Assembly (NCBI RefSeq): GCF_023716485.1
Contig: NZ_CP092418.1
Coordinates: 4,310,501-4,374,500, forward strand
Direction of reading: 5' to 3'
Length of the DNA stretch: 64,000 nt
Source: Microbulbifer variabilis
Lineage (GTDB): Bacteria; Pseudomonadota; Gammaproteobacteria; Pseudomonadales; Cellvibrionaceae
Positions 1 to 9,304 of this stretch are shown here, in pieces (positions within the stretch are counted from its first letter, which is position 1; the number at the start of each line of letters is the position of its first letter). Under the pieces are notes generated by a model. It worked only from the letters and a program-made list of their open reading frames with translations. It was not told the DNA's origin and did not search any database. A program made the translations under genes and the position numbers.

Positions 1-132
1 CGCAGCATCAAATCCTTCAAAGCGTTTGCAGTCCACTACTTTCAGCCCCTCTAGCTGATAGCCCTCTGCAATTGGCTTGGCTATCGCAAAACGGGCGTTG
101 GTGCCGCCGATATCCGCTACGATACTCGTCAT
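1..132 (-). CDS. glk: Glucokinase, N-terminal fragment (runs off window)
   Basis: The 44 visible codons encode the N-terminus of a glucokinase, the cytoplasmic enzyme that phosphorylates glucose to glucose-6-phosphate with ATP. The start is the ATG at 130-132. Residues 5-16 read VADIGGTNARFA, the phosphate-binding motif typical of the bacterial Glk family. The reading frame stays open to base 1, so the rest of the gene, and any operon partner, lies outside the window. A ROK-type sugar kinase is the main alternative, but the DIGGTNARFA signature favours the Glk family. Confidence 0.85.
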   Translation of the reverse strand, partial: MTSIVADIGGTNARFAIAKPIAEGYQLEGLKVVDCKRFEGFDAA

Positions 133-359
133 AGTTATCCCTGTTCAGATCCCCAAAAAAAAGGAATATAAGTTACGGTGTCAGAGAAGATATTGCCAGT
201 CCCAAAAGTATTCCTACCGGACCATTCAACCCAAAAAGAAACCGGTTAACCCAGAGAGCCTCTGACATATTTGCAGTAAAATACCGAGTAACCACAATAA
301 TTAGACTGCAAGCTTTTGATTGGTCACAGGAAAGAGCTTATTTAAGTTTAAGCAAAACT

Positions 360-668
360 TTAGCGCGTCTCTGGGGCTAGCGCCTTCAGCGATGCAGCAA
401 AGTCTCGCATCTCCTCTTTACTGTAGCGACTCAAAACCCGCTTTTGCGATGCGGGCTGAAATTGAATCCCCACCCCTTGGCGTCTCGCCACTTGCGGCCG
501 TACCGGACGAGGGCAAAATCCCCCTCCACAATTGGGACAGACATTGCTCAAAATCTCCTCAACACAGGACTTGCAAAAGGTACACTCATAAGTACAAATC
601 ATCGCCTCTACAGAATTAGGGGGGAGATCTTTATCGCAACTCTCACAATTCGGTCTTAATTCCAGCAT
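360..668 (-). CDS. DUF1272 family protein
   Basis: This 102-residue protein has the layout of the DUF1272 family: it begins MLELRPNCESCDKDLPP and carries closely spaced cysteine pairs (CESC at 8-11, C25, C29, CKSC at 32-35, CPNC at 44-47) that probably bind zinc. The motif MICTYECTFCKSC is strongly conserved in this family. A GGGAG ribosome-binding site precedes the ATG at 668. The basic tail after residue 55 (about 45 residues) is longer than in most members and looks disordered. Cellular function is not known for the family, and nothing nearby suggests one. Confidence 0.8.
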   Translation of the reverse strand: MLELRPNCESCDKDLPPNSVEAMICTYECTFCKSCVEEILSNVCPNCGGGFCPRPVRPQVARRQGVGIQFQPASQKRVLSRYSKEEMRDFAASLKALAPETR

Positions 669-1078
669 TCTAGACTCCCTTTTATTGGCTAGAAATTTTT
701 TGACAATAATCGTTTTTATTACTTGCTGTTTATGTGGATAAATTTACAATCCGAAAGCTGCAGGTAATTCATATTCCGTTATATCAGGCAAAGAAAAAAC
801 CACCCTTTTTTGAAAATTCACAGACTGTTTTTCCAACCGGTACAAATAAGAACATTCAAACAAAACCACCAATATTATCGCAGTTTTTGTAAAAATAATG
901 GTATAAAAATGACAATAAGTCGTCATAATCCGTCATCTACGTCCGTAACGGAATACACAGCAAAAAAATCTTTCACTCCCGACCTAGGCAATCAGCTTCG
1001 CAAGGGCTAATCACAGTCGCACATAATCAAGAATAATTTCTGGTAAAATGTGTTTTTTCCAGAAATAAAAAGATTTAC
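669..1078. other. Intergenic region, no supported gene
   Basis: About 410 bp of AT-rich DNA between the DUF1272 gene and the cupin gene, both on the minus strand. Short open frames on either strand here have no recognisable motif or good ribosome-binding site. It presumably holds the promoter of the DUF1272 gene, but no clear -35/-10 pair could be assigned. Confidence 0.5.
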
Positions 1079-1390
1079 CTAAACACTACCTTCAGATTCC
1101 ACAACCAGAATACGAGCCTCACCAACAGGATGAGCTACATGTTCCGTGCCCTCGGAAGCGTGGAATATATCACCAGGCCCAAGAAGTTCCGATTCGGTTC
1201 TACCTGCCACTTTGTAAAACATTTCTACACGACCATCGAGAACAGCAAAGACTTCCTGGCCATCATTGATATGCCAAATATAAGGTTTATTAGTCCAATG
1301 CAGTTTAGTGGTAATCCCGTTCATATTTGCGATCAGTTGCGATTCCCAGGGCTTACTACCGGTAAAATCTCTGCTGCGCACTATTCTCAT
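1079..1390 (-). CDS. Small single-domain cupin protein
   Basis: The 103 residues form one cupin beta-barrel. Motif 1 includes WHINDGQEVFAVLDGRVEMFY (about residues 39-59) with metal-ligand candidates H40 and E46; motif 2 is the stretch around HASEGTEHVAHPVGEA, which supplies further histidines. Small cupins of this kind bind a metal and a small ligand and can be isomerases, dioxygenases or sensors; the substrate cannot be read from the sequence. The ATG at 1390 is preceded by a weak GGAATAA. The gene is monocistronic or loosely linked to its neighbours. It is a cytoplasmic protein with no signal peptide. Confidence 0.75.
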   Translation of the reverse strand: MRIVRSRDFTGSKPWESQLIANMNGITTKLHWTNKPYIWHINDGQEVFAVLDGRVEMFYKVAGRTESELLGPGDIFHASEGTEHVAHPVGEARILVVESEGSV

Positions 1391-1449
1391 AATGTTTATT
1401 CCAATATCGCTTTATAAAATTTCCGGCATCGTCATTTAGAGAGTGGTAA

Positions 1450-1746
1450 CTATATGGCGGGTTCTTCAGGCGCAGGTGAAGTCATGACACCATTTTCATC
1501 AGCTTTTTTTTCTGCCAGCTCATCAACTCGCCTCACCCCAAAAGTCACCGTTGGTGGAATTCCCATCCCCAGATCGATATCCGCAACACGGTAATTGCAT
1601 CCCCTGGCTTTGAGAATGGCATTCACCTTCTCCTGTTTCTCAACCGCTTTGATAACGGTATTGGCTATTACTTCATCACTGCTAAAAGCGGTTACGGACT
1701 CATTGACCCTTTCACCGAGTTCCTTGGCTTTATCAAAAATACCCAT
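1450..1746 (-). CDS. Hypothetical 98-residue protein
   Basis: A small soluble protein starting MGIFDKAKELGERVNES, with an amphipathic helical N-terminal half followed by a probable beta region (residues 50-72, containing DIDLGMGIPPTVTFGVRR) and an acidic, proline-containing tail. The ATG at 1746 has a convincing AGGAAAT ribosome-binding site, which supports a real gene. No signal peptide, membrane segment or catalytic motif is seen. I do not recognise the family. Confidence 0.65.
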   Translation of the reverse strand: MGIFDKAKELGERVNESVTAFSSDEVIANTVIKAVEKQEKVNAILKARGCNYRVADIDLGMGIPPTVTFGVRRVDELAEKKADENGVMTSPAPEEPAI

Positions 1747-2098
1747 AATTTCCTATTCCTTCTCTATTCATTCGCGGCCGAAATCATAGGTTAAATATCT
1801 ATTTTTAGGAACCGCAAGCAGGTAGCCCTGACTCCACCTCGGGGCAACAACAATCAAAGGTTAAGACGAGCTGGTCACTTACAGCAGAGGCTTTGAGTAC
1901 CCAGTTAAAAGGGGCCCATTAGTCAGCACCAGGCCTTTGTACAAAATAAGCTGACCACCTATTCATGAAGCGGCAAATCCGCTGGATTATTCATGCCAAA
2001 ACCTATTTACCCCTATAATTTCGAGACTCTCCCCCTCTCGTCTTGCCCACCCCAGATTGATGTGTCACTATCATTTTTTTGAGGTTTGGTAACGATAA
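1747..2098. other. Divergent intergenic region before tetR gene
   Basis: About 350 bp separating the minus-strand 98-residue gene from the plus-strand TetR gene. It should contain both promoters. I saw no convincing gene, long repeat or riboswitch. A GAGG about 15 bases before the tetR ATG is a possible but distant ribosome-binding site. Confidence 0.45.
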
Positions 2099-2692
2099 AT
2101 GAGTGGGCGCAAGCAGTTCGATGAGTCACAAGTACTAGACAAGGCCATGCGCGTTTTCTGGGAAAAAGGCTACAAAGCAACTTCCTTGTCGGATCTTGAA
2201 TCGGCCATGGGACTGAATAAATCCAGTATCTACAACACCTTCCAAAGCAAGGAAGGGTTGTATGGCCGCTGTCTGGAACATTTCCACACCCAATATGCCT
2301 GCGATGCTATGGATACCTTGAACCACCCGGACTTCCGCACAGCTATGGACGGCTTCCTGGAAATGCTTCAGTCTGGTATGGAGAGCTCTGAAACTCCTGA
2401 AGGCTGTATCGCTACTATGGCAGCTATGGAGGTGGGTGCCAGTGAAGGATTTCTCGCTGACCTGGTAGCAAAGGGTACCAATGATATGCTGAACCGGATC
2501 GAAACCCGTATGCAGAAGGCTATTGACGATGGCCAATTGCAGGCCGGTGTCGATTGTGCCGCCCTCGCCGCGATGGTTATGGCGGTAAGCCGAGGCGTAG
2601 TGGCTCTGAATAAAGGCACGGGCAGTACCACAGCAGGCAAAAACAGTTACCAACAGCTATCCACAATTCTGGACCAGTATACACTTCCCTAA
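2099..2692 (+). CDS. TetR/AcrR family transcriptional regulator
   Basis: The 197-residue protein begins with a TetR-type helix-turn-helix: residues 8-50 include VLDKAMRVFWEKGYKATSLS followed by a recognition-helix segment GLNKSSIYNTFQSKEGLY. The C-terminal two-thirds is all-helical, as expected for the ligand-binding dimerisation domain, and includes EGCIATMAAMEVG, typical of the subgroup related to AcrR/NemR-type repressors. The gene faces the minus-strand RND operon tail to tail, sharing a terminator region, so control of that operon is possible but not shown. The ligand is unknown. Confidence 0.88.
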   Translation: MSGRKQFDESQVLDKAMRVFWEKGYKATSLSDLESAMGLNKSSIYNTFQSKEGLYGRCLEHFHTQYACDAMDTLNHPDFRTAMDGFLEMLQSGMESSETPEGCIATMAAMEVGASEGFLADLVAKGTNDMLNRIETRMQKAIDDGQLQAGVDCAALAAMVMAVSRGVVALNKGTGSTTAGKNSYQQLSTILDQYTLP

Positions 2693-2732
2693 AAAAAGCC
2701 CACCCCAAAACTTCTTGCCTCTTTGGGGTGGG
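2691..2732 (-). terminator. Rho-independent terminator of the RND/barrel operon
   Basis: An 11-bp perfect stem (CCCACCCCAAA at 2699-2709 paired with TTTGGGGTGGG at 2722-2732) is followed, on the minus strand, by seven U residues (2691-2697). This is a textbook terminator for the minus-strand operon ending at 2762. It overlaps the end of the convergent tetR gene and may stop that transcript as well. Confidence 0.85.
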
Positions 2733-2761
2733 AATGGGGGTATTCCTGTGAGAATTAACTT

Positions 2762-3946
2762 TTAAAAATAGCGACGTAATTCCAACTGAAGATAGTCGTC
2801 GTTGCGCAAATTGTAGGTAGGGTCTTCTTCATCGGCATTACCGAAAAATCGCGCTTCCGCTTCCATTAACCAGCGGTCATTTAGTCGGTGGCTCAGTTCC
2901 AAATTGGAAAAACGACTACCGTTATCCAAATCGGTACTTACGGCAAATAAAAGCTCCGTATCCTGAGTATTATTTAGAGCGTATCGCGCCCCTATCGCAA
3001 TGTCATTTTGACTGGCCGTAGACCAAGGTCCGGTACGTTCATCAAATTGATACTCCATTAATACCCCAAGATCTGAGACCGTTTCGCCAATACCATAAAA
3101 TGTATATTCGAAACCGCCGACAGCCGCTGTCTGGCGCCCTTCACCGCGAGGTTTAAATGAAATAGCTTCAAACTTCCACAACCAATCTCCACGGGTAGTT
3201 TGGATGTCCACACCCGTCTGATCGATCTGTGCATAGTAAGGCGCAAGTAAGCCATCTTCCGTAAGCAATAATAATGGATCCCGATTAGTGCCGGAAAAAT
3301 GGCTGAGGCCCAGGTCCCAATCTCCAAGTACATGGCTGTAACGCAAGGCCCAATCTATGTGCTTCTCCTCCCGGTCAGATTGATAGGCCGCAGCATCCTC
3401 ATCCACCGGCAGCGGAGCACGCAATCGTCCTTCCTGGCCAGCAAACTGACGCTCACGAAAACCCAGTAAACCGTACACTTCCAGTGTTCCCCAGTCACGC
3501 TCCATCAGGAGGTTAATCATGGGTTGGCCCAGCTTGTCTTCACCGTCGATATTTTCCAGTGCATCATCCTGGTTAATCACATCCACCAAGTGCACGGTTT
3601 CAGTAACTCCCCAAAATACTTTACGCACCCCGGCGTAAAGCTCGAAACTATCGTAAGCTTTCCACCAGTAAAGCTCGCCGAGATCCGCGTGATTGCGATC
3701 GTTATCCTCACTGTCCCAGCGCCCAAAAACACTGGCCACAACACGCTGGTTTCCATCGTCAAAATCCCGGTAGTACTCGAGATTTAAAGACGCAGAAAGA
3801 CCGGCATCACTTTGTGCTGAATCCAAAGGGTCTGCGGTGAATGCGCGGGCCTCCAGGCCCGCATAACCGCTCAACTCATTTGCTCCAGTCGTATGACTCA
3901 ATGCCGCTAATAGTGGCAACAAAATGAGTATTTTTCGGTTAACCAT
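2762..3946 (-). CDS. Predicted outer-membrane beta-barrel protein of RND operon
   Basis: The 394-residue protein has a signal peptide (MVNRKILILLPLLAALSHTTGANE, cleavage near residue 22). The mature part has the alternating aromatic/polar beta-strand pattern of an outer-membrane barrel and ends in an aromatic residue (ELRRYF), as recognised by the Bam machinery. Strands such as LNLEYYRDF, ELYWWKAYDSFELYAGVRKVFWG and WALRYSHVLGDWDLGLSHF are visible. It is the last gene of a three-gene operon after the LolA-like protein, 11 bp downstream of it, so it may be the outer-membrane exit or acceptor of a transport route. The cargo is unknown. Confidence 0.72.
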   Translation of the reverse strand: MVNRKILILLPLLAALSHTTGANELSGYAGLEARAFTADPLDSAQSDAGLSASLNLEYYRDFDDGNQRVVASVFGRWDSEDNDRNHADLGELYWWKAYDSFELYAGVRKVFWGVTETVHLVDVINQDDALENIDGEDKLGQPMINLLMERDWGTLEVYGLLGFRERQFAGQEGRLRAPLPVDEDAAAYQSDREEKHIDWALRYSHVLGDWDLGLSHFSGTNRDPLLLLTEDGLLAPYYAQIDQTGVDIQTTRGDWLWKFEAISFKPRGEGRQTAAVGGFEYTFYGIGETVSDLGVLMEYQFDERTGPWSTASQNDIAIGARYALNNTQDTELLFAVSTDLDNGSRFSNLELSHRLNDRWLMEAEARFFGNADEEDPTYNLRNDDYLQLELRRYF

Positions 3947-3957
3947 GGGCGCAATCC

Positions 3958-4773
3958 CTATTTCGCCCTGGAGAGACTATTTTTGGTGAAGTCGCGATCG
4001 GTAAAACCATTGCCAAATACCCAGTCGCCATACAACAACTCCGTGGATTTACCGGTCTGGTGATTAACCATTTCCATTTTATTGGCTCGCCAGTATTGAT
4101 CGCCGTACTGGTTGTAGTCGGAAATCGTAAGGGTCTTCATCAGGTCCCCTTTTCGATCATAGTAATCCGTTCTCCATGCGCGGTACTCCTCTGTATCAAC
4201 CCAAAGGTGTTGAATGGAATAACCAGATTTAGGATCAACCGGGTCCAACTCCAGAACAAAGTGATCACGTCCATCGAAAGATTCGTTGCGCAAATATTTG
4301 TAGGTGTATTTCTCCACCTCCTGTGAGGCAATATCTTCATAGGAGAATTCACTACCCATAAATGGTCCAGACTTGTTACTGGAGGAAATACGCTTTACTC
4401 GCTTTAAAGCAGGTAAATAGAGCCACTGGTCATCGGAGCCCACTTTATGAGTAAAGGACAAAAATGCTGTGCCCTTTACATCCCGAGGGTTGTCAAAAAT
4501 CACCAGAGATTTATCTCCATCATTTTCCTGCTCCAGGGTTTTGGTGCGCATAGCCCGCACACTCTCCTCACCATATTTATTGCGCAGGGTCATTGTTAAG
4601 CTGTTACTGAGATCACCGAATCCCAAGTCGCGACGATCCGCCTCCTTGGCGATTTCCAGGCCTTTTTCTGCATTCAAGTCCAGTTCACTGGCAGAAATAG
4701 AGAAAGCTGCCAGAGCCAGGGCACCTGCTAGGGCCCGTGTCAAAAACTGTTTTTTAGAGCGGCTGGGTTGCAT
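3958..4773 (-). CDS. LolA-like outer membrane lipoprotein-sorting protein
   Basis: I chose the ATG at 4773 because AAGGAG precedes it; a longer frame extends upstream but lacks a signal. The 271-residue product has an export signal (residues 1-30, with ALAGALALAAFSISASE) and matches the LolA-like family annotated as outer membrane lipoprotein-sorting protein: a half-barrel with motifs such as WLYLPALKRVKRISSSNKSG and MGSEFSYEDIAS. Such proteins typically sit beside RND exporters and are thought to carry a lipid or lipidated molecule across the periplasm. The gene overlaps the end of the RND gene by 20 bp, implying translational coupling. Confidence 0.82.
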   Translation of the reverse strand: MQPSRSKKQFLTRALAGALALAAFSISASELDLNAEKGLEIAKEADRRDLGFGDLSNSLTMTLRNKYGEESVRAMRTKTLEQENDGDKSLVIFDNPRDVKGTAFLSFTHKVGSDDQWLYLPALKRVKRISSSNKSGPFMGSEFSYEDIASQEVEKYTYKYLRNESFDGRDHFVLELDPVDPKSGYSIQHLWVDTEEYRAWRTDYYDRKGDLMKTLTISDYNQYGDQYWRANKMEMVNHQTGKSTELLYGDWVFGNGFTDRDFTKNSLSRAK

Positions 4774-7111
4774 AGTTTTGCTCCTTATTTTCAATAGAGG
4801 TAATAGCGGGGTCGTATGCCTTGGCATCAAGCTTCATCAAGAGAATCGGAAGAAGTAGGAAATCCGCTAGCAAAGCCATCAAAATGCAAATTGCAGTCAG
4901 AAGTGCCATGGAGGAATTCATACCGAAGGAGGACTGGGCCAAAACCATAAATCCGGCAATCAGAATGACTGAAGTCACAACTATCGCTACACCCACTGAA
5001 GAGAAGGCGTAACGCAGTCCGTCCTCTACGTTGTAGCCTGCACGGCGCTGGCGCAGGTATTTACTGAGGAAGTGCACTGTGTCATCTACCACAATACCCA
5101 GTGCCATACCGGTCACCATAGTGACAGCCACATTAACTTCAGCTACCAGTGCACCCCAAAGGCCAAATGCCAGACCGGCCGGCAACAAGTTAGGAATTAA
5201 GCTTAAGAAACCGAGTTTGACACTGCGCAGGGCAATACCAATCAGTGCAGAAATTAACACCAGCGCAACCAGAGTGCCCACCAACATGCCCTCCATATTG
5301 CGCTCGGCAATATTGGCAAACATGATCGCCGGACCTACGCCATAGGTAGTTACACCAATATTTTTCTCCAGCCAATTACTGCCGGCATCCGCCACCGTTT
5401 TGAGTTCTTTCGACTTGAGATTATCGAGAGTTACAATAATCTGCGTCGACGACTTAGCCACATTCAGCTGATTATTTAAATCCAAGCCATAGGGGAGAGA
5501 CAGCTCGTACAGTAACAAATACTGGGCTGCCAATTCCTGGTCTTCAGGCAACATGTAGTAGGCCGGATCGTCAGCATGCAGATTTTTGTTCAAGCGCTTG
5601 AAAGTATCGCCAATGGTATTGACATGGCGCACGCCGGGCTGGGCCTGCATCCACTCAGTGAAACCCTCCAGATTGACAAGAAACTCCGGATTGCTGACAC
5701 CATTGCTGTCACCGGATTCGATCGAGTAAATCAGCTGGTAAATACCAGAGAGGTTGTCATTGATATAATCTGAATCGGTTCGGAACTCCACAGATTCATC
5801 AAAGTAACCAACAAAATCATCATTAATCTCATTATTTGGAATCATTGCCAACAATCCCAACGAGACAATAACGCCCGCCAGTAATATCGGGCGCTGACGG
5901 CGAATCACAAAATCTCCCAGAGTATCCATGGAGCGTCCAATTTTGGATTCACTGGCGCGACTCTTGGCCGGCAGTATCGCCATCAATGCAGGCAGTAAGG
6001 TAACCGATAAGAAGAAGGCCACCATCACACCCATAGCAGTAATATTACCCAGATCGTGGAAGGGAGGCGCATCGGAAAAGTTCATCGACAGGAAGCCAAT
6101 GGCGGTAGTGATCGAGGTTAAGAACACAGGCCCCATATTGAGCTGCAAGCTCTCTTTAATTGCATCGTGCTTGCTGAGGCCACGGCGCATTGCAGCGAAC
6201 AAACTCACCAATATATGTATCGAATCCGCCACTGCGAGAGTCATAATAATGGTGGGCGCAGAAGCGGAGGGCGGTGTCAATTTAACACCTATAAAACCGG
6301 CCAAACCCATGCCTGCGGCCATGGAGAAGACGATAACCAACAGCGCGGCAAAAGTCGCACTGAGGCTCCGCACCAACAAAAATACAACCGCAATAATCAC
6401 CAGGTACATGAGCGGAACTAAAGTGCTCATATCTGACTGAGAGGCCTCAAAAAATGCATTACTCAGTAAAATAATACCGGTCGCATAGACCTCTACATCG
6501 TATTTTGCCTCAATCTCTTCCATCAATGCCTGTGCAGCTTCAGCCGCTTCGGGGGTTTCATGCATCGATTTTTGTGGAAGCTGAAAGGTGATATTTATCC
6601 CTGTAACGGAACCATCACTATTTACCAGGCGCTCCTTCAAGGTGGGATCTGCCAGCGCTACAGCCTTGATAGAGGCCAAGGTTTCTGCATCTAAATTGCT
6701 GGCATTTTCCACCAAGTCCTGTACCAGGAGGTCATCTTCCTCGGCAATGGTGTGCTGGAAGTTAGTGATTGAATCCACCCGCAGCGCATAGGGTAACAAC
6801 CAGGATTTCTCCGTCATCTCCTCTACGGCTGCCAGGGCATCATTGGAAAAGGCATTGCCATCTTTAGGCACTACCGCAAACAGAATATTGTCATTCTTGG
6901 TGTAAGTGCGCTGGATTTGCTCATAAGCTTGTAGTTGAGGATTAGCTTCACTGAAGAATGCCCGGTAATCATTGTTGAAACCCAGGAATCTTGCTCCGCT
7001 TACCGCAAAGAAGGCTAACAGTAGTGCGCCAATGGCTACCAGCCATCGATATCGAATAAGCCAATCCGCATAACGGCTGACCCAATTCGAAGGTAATTGG
7101 GGGGATGACAT
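4754..7111 (-). CDS. RND/MMPL superfamily exporter
   Basis: A 785-residue inner-membrane protein with the two-repeat RND/MMPL architecture: one transmembrane helix, a large periplasmic domain, a bundle of five helices, then the same pattern again. Helix 4-type segments with charged residues are visible (TIIMTLAVADSIHILVSLF and MALGIVVDDTVHFLSKYL); the conserved aspartates there resemble the proton-relay residues of this superfamily. Start at the ATG 7111, preceded by AAGGAG 8-9 bases upstream; the longer frame upstream adds an improbable leader. It heads an operon with the LolA-like and outer-membrane barrel genes, which suggests proton-driven lipid or hydrophobic-compound export to the outer membrane. 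Confidence 0.85.
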   Translation of the reverse strand: MSSPQLPSNWVSRYADWLIRYRWLVAIGALLLAFFAVSGARFLGFNNDYRAFFSEANPQLQAYEQIQRTYTKNDNILFAVVPKDGNAFSNDALAAVEEMTEKSWLLPYALRVDSITNFQHTIAEEDDLLVQDLVENASNLDAETLASIKAVALADPTLKERLVNSDGSVTGINITFQLPQKSMHETPEAAEAAQALMEEIEAKYDVEVYATGIILLSNAFFEASQSDMSTLVPLMYLVIIAVVFLLVRSLSATFAALLVIVFSMAAGMGLAGFIGVKLTPPSASAPTIIMTLAVADSIHILVSLFAAMRRGLSKHDAIKESLQLNMGPVFLTSITTAIGFLSMNFSDAPPFHDLGNITAMGVMVAFFLSVTLLPALMAILPAKSRASESKIGRSMDTLGDFVIRRQRPILLAGVIVSLGLLAMIPNNEINDDFVGYFDESVEFRTDSDYINDNLSGIYQLIYSIESGDSNGVSNPEFLVNLEGFTEWMQAQPGVRHVNTIGDTFKRLNKNLHADDPAYYMLPEDQELAAQYLLLYELSLPYGLDLNNQLNVAKSSTQIIVTLDNLKSKELKTVADAGSNWLEKNIGVTTYGVGPAIMFANIAERNMEGMLVGTLVALVLISALIGIALRSVKLGFLSLIPNLLPAGLAFGLWGALVAEVNVAVTMVTGMALGIVVDDTVHFLSKYLRQRRAGYNVEDGLRYAFSSVGVAIVVTSVILIAGFMVLAQSSFGMNSSMALLTAICILMALLADFLLLPILLMKLDAKAYDPAITSIENKEQNYATQPL

Positions 7112-7953
7112 TAAATCAGCTCCTTCAAACAACTTGATAGAAAAATAATTAATCAACAACCTAAGAAAATGGGTATTTACTTACGGCCACAGAATCCCGT
7201 AATAGCCAATATAAGATCAGCTACAAAATTTGATAAAAAGGCACACTAATGCTGTCAGACAAGCCGTAAATATGGCCGAGACATCAATAAGAAATCATCG
7301 CTTTATACGCTATAAGAACCACTTATTTGTAATTAGTGGTAATCAATCATTAAGCAGAGCTTACTCTCACCAATACAGAGGCGATTGCCGGAGAACCGCA
7401 GAGTTAAGAAAATATCTAATTTACGACGACGTAAATCTAACAACAAATAGAATAATTATTTAAATATACCTAAGACATACAGATATATTAGCAACCTGCC
7501 TATTATTAGCACTATAAATTAACTTGTTAATTATCCTCTAAGAAATAATTAGAAGGCTCTACAAGTTAAGCATTACTGATTTTTTCATCACGCATTAACA
7601 CCCAAAGTGATTGGTCAGCAATACCAATGGTCTTGGACCTCACAGATATATTCTCAGCATTCCATTGGGCCTAATGAAACAAAGCACAACAGTTTGCCCA
7701 ACCTATGACCAATCAGTATCACCTTCTGTGTCACCCAGTCTTGTAAAGACTATGAGAACCCCCCTGCTACTGTGCTCATTGTTCTGTGGTTATAGCTCTT
7801 TCCGCAATCTATGCAGAACATCTTGAACCGTTCGGTTCATCATGTCAACACTGGAATTTCAAAATATATAAAGGCGGGCCAGCGCGAGCGAGCCTGTTAC
7901 GCAAAATCTGGGTTAGAATCGGCCGACGATAATGAGAATGAAGGAATTGTGCT
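7112..7953. other. Long divergent intergenic region
   Basis: About 840 bp between the RND operon and the amidohydrolase gene, strongly AT-rich from 7400 to 7600. Open frames here are short, without motifs or ribosome-binding sites. It must contain both divergent promoters. The only clear structure is the palindrome at 7824-7839, reported separately. Confidence 0.45.
7824..7839. promoter_or_regulatory. 16-bp palindrome, possible operator
   Basis: TGAACCG-TT-CGGTTCA is a perfect 7-bp dyad located 115 bp before the amidohydrolase start. Its size and symmetry resemble operators of TetR- or GntR-type repressors. No regulator was matched to it, so operator function is an inference; it is too short and lacks a U-run to be a terminator. 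Confidence 0.4.
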
Positions 7954-9255
7954 GTGAAAAAACTGCTCCTGCCTATCGCAATCGGTGCATCGCTGCTAGC
8001 TACCCATGCTTCTGCAAACGACCCCAAGCCTCAGCAATTGCTGGAAAATACTGAGTCCAAAGTGATCGAGTGGCGTCGCCACCTGCACCAAAACCCAGAA
8101 CTGGGCAATCGCGAATTTGAAACAGCCAAATATATTGAAAAACACTTACGTGCACTGGGCCTTGAAGTTGAAACCGGCATTGCTCATACGGGCCTTGTAG
8201 GCTTTTTGAGAGGCGGCAAACCCGGGCCAACCGTTGCCTTACGCGCGGACATGGACGCTTTGCCAGTCACCGAGAGAACTGATGTCCCCTTCGCTTCCAA
8301 AGCGAGAACCACTTACCAGGGTAAAGATGTTGGCGTGATGCATGCCTGTGGCCACGATACCCATGTGGCCATGCTGATGGGCGCTGCCGAGGTCCTGGCG
8401 GGCCTTCGCGATGAGCTGGCTGGTAACGTCTTGTTTATATTCCAGCCCGCAGAAGAAGGCGCACCGGACAATGAAGAAGGTGGCGCGGAGCTAATGCTCA
8501 AAGAGGGCATCTTCAAGAAGTACAAGCCAGACGTGGCCTTTGGCCAGCATGTCACTTCCTCGCTACCCACCGGCGTCATCGGCTATCGCTCGGGCCCGCT
8601 TATGGCCGCTGCCGATGAGTTCCGTATTACTATCAACGGCCGCCAAACCCATGGTTCACGCCCCTGGAGTGGAGTGGACCCTATTGTCGCCGCCGCACAA
8701 GTCGTAATGGGCACTCAAGCCATTGTCAGCCGCCAGATCGATATCACTAAAGAGCCCGCAGTCGTTTCCTTCGGACGTATTGACGGTGGTGTCCGCAACA
8801 ATATCATTCCCGACAGTGTCTATCTGAACGGCACCATCCGTAATTTTGATATGGATAACCGTGCAGAAATTTTCAAACGCTTAAAAACCACTGCTAAGTT
8901 AATTGCTGAAAGCTCCGGGGCAAGCGCGGATGTGGAGATTCTGGAGGGCTATCCGGTAACAATAAATAATGCAGAGCTGACAGAAATGGCCCTGCCTATT
9001 TTGAGGTCTGTTGTTGGCGAAAAGAACGTAATCGAAATCCCGAAAATTACTGGAGCAGAGGATTTCTCCTACTACGCTAATGAAATCCCAGGCTTATTCT
9101 ATTTCCTGGGGGTAACTCCAAGAGATCAGGATGCCAGCCAAGCCCCAAGCAATCACTCACCGCTTTTCTATGTGGATGAAGATGCTTTGCGTAAGGGTAC
9201 TGAAGCGCTGACCCTGTTAACTTTGGATTATATGGCAAACTATAAAAAACAATAA
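7954..9255 (+). CDS. Exported M20 family amidohydrolase
   Basis: A 433-residue metallopeptidase-type hydrolase of the M20D group (hippurate hydrolase / N-acyl amino acid amidohydrolase). It starts with GTG at 7954 behind AAGGA. A signal peptide (MKKLLLPIAIGASLLATHASA) predicts periplasmic location. Catalytic signatures are visible: RRHLHQNPELGNREFET, LRADMDALP, MHACGHDTHVAMLMGAA, QPAEEGA with the catalytic glutamates, the dimerisation lid region with GRQTHGSRPWSGVDPI, and ITGAEDFSYYANEIPG near the C-terminus. It would cleave N-acyl or amide bonds of amino-acid derivatives in the periplasm, probably for nutrient use. It is monocistronic. Confidence 0.88.
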   Translation: MKKLLLPIAIGASLLATHASANDPKPQQLLENTESKVIEWRRHLHQNPELGNREFETAKYIEKHLRALGLEVETGIAHTGLVGFLRGGKPGPTVALRADMDALPVTERTDVPFASKARTTYQGKDVGVMHACGHDTHVAMLMGAAEVLAGLRDELAGNVLFIFQPAEEGAPDNEEGGAELMLKEGIFKKYKPDVAFGQHVTSSLPTGVIGYRSGPLMAAADEFRITINGRQTHGSRPWSGVDPIVAAAQVVMGTQAIVSRQIDITKEPAVVSFGRIDGGVRNNIIPDSVYLNGTIRNFDMDNRAEIFKRLKTTAKLIAESSGASADVEILEGYPVTINNAELTEMALPILRSVVGEKNVIEIPKITGAEDFSYYANEIPGLFYFLGVTPRDQDASQAPSNHSPLFYVDEDALRKGTEALTLLTLDYMANYKKQ

Positions 9256-9263
9256 AATAAAAA

Positions 9264-9281
9264 GGGCCTCTTTCGAGGCCC
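9264..9281 (-). terminator. Terminator between convergent genes
   Basis: A 7-bp stem GGGCCTC / GAGGCCC with a TTTC loop. On the minus strand it is followed by TTTTTATTTTATT, so it best fits the end of the minus-strand FG-GAP gene (stop at 9305); it may also slow plus-strand transcription from the amidohydrolase gene. Confidence 0.8.
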
Positions 9282-9304
9282 ACAACAACAATTGTTCTTA
9301 AATT

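Noticed and set aside
744..1010. Small frames on both strands in the DUF1272-cupin spacer
   Set aside because: Overlapping on opposite strands, rich in AT, without start signals or known motifs.
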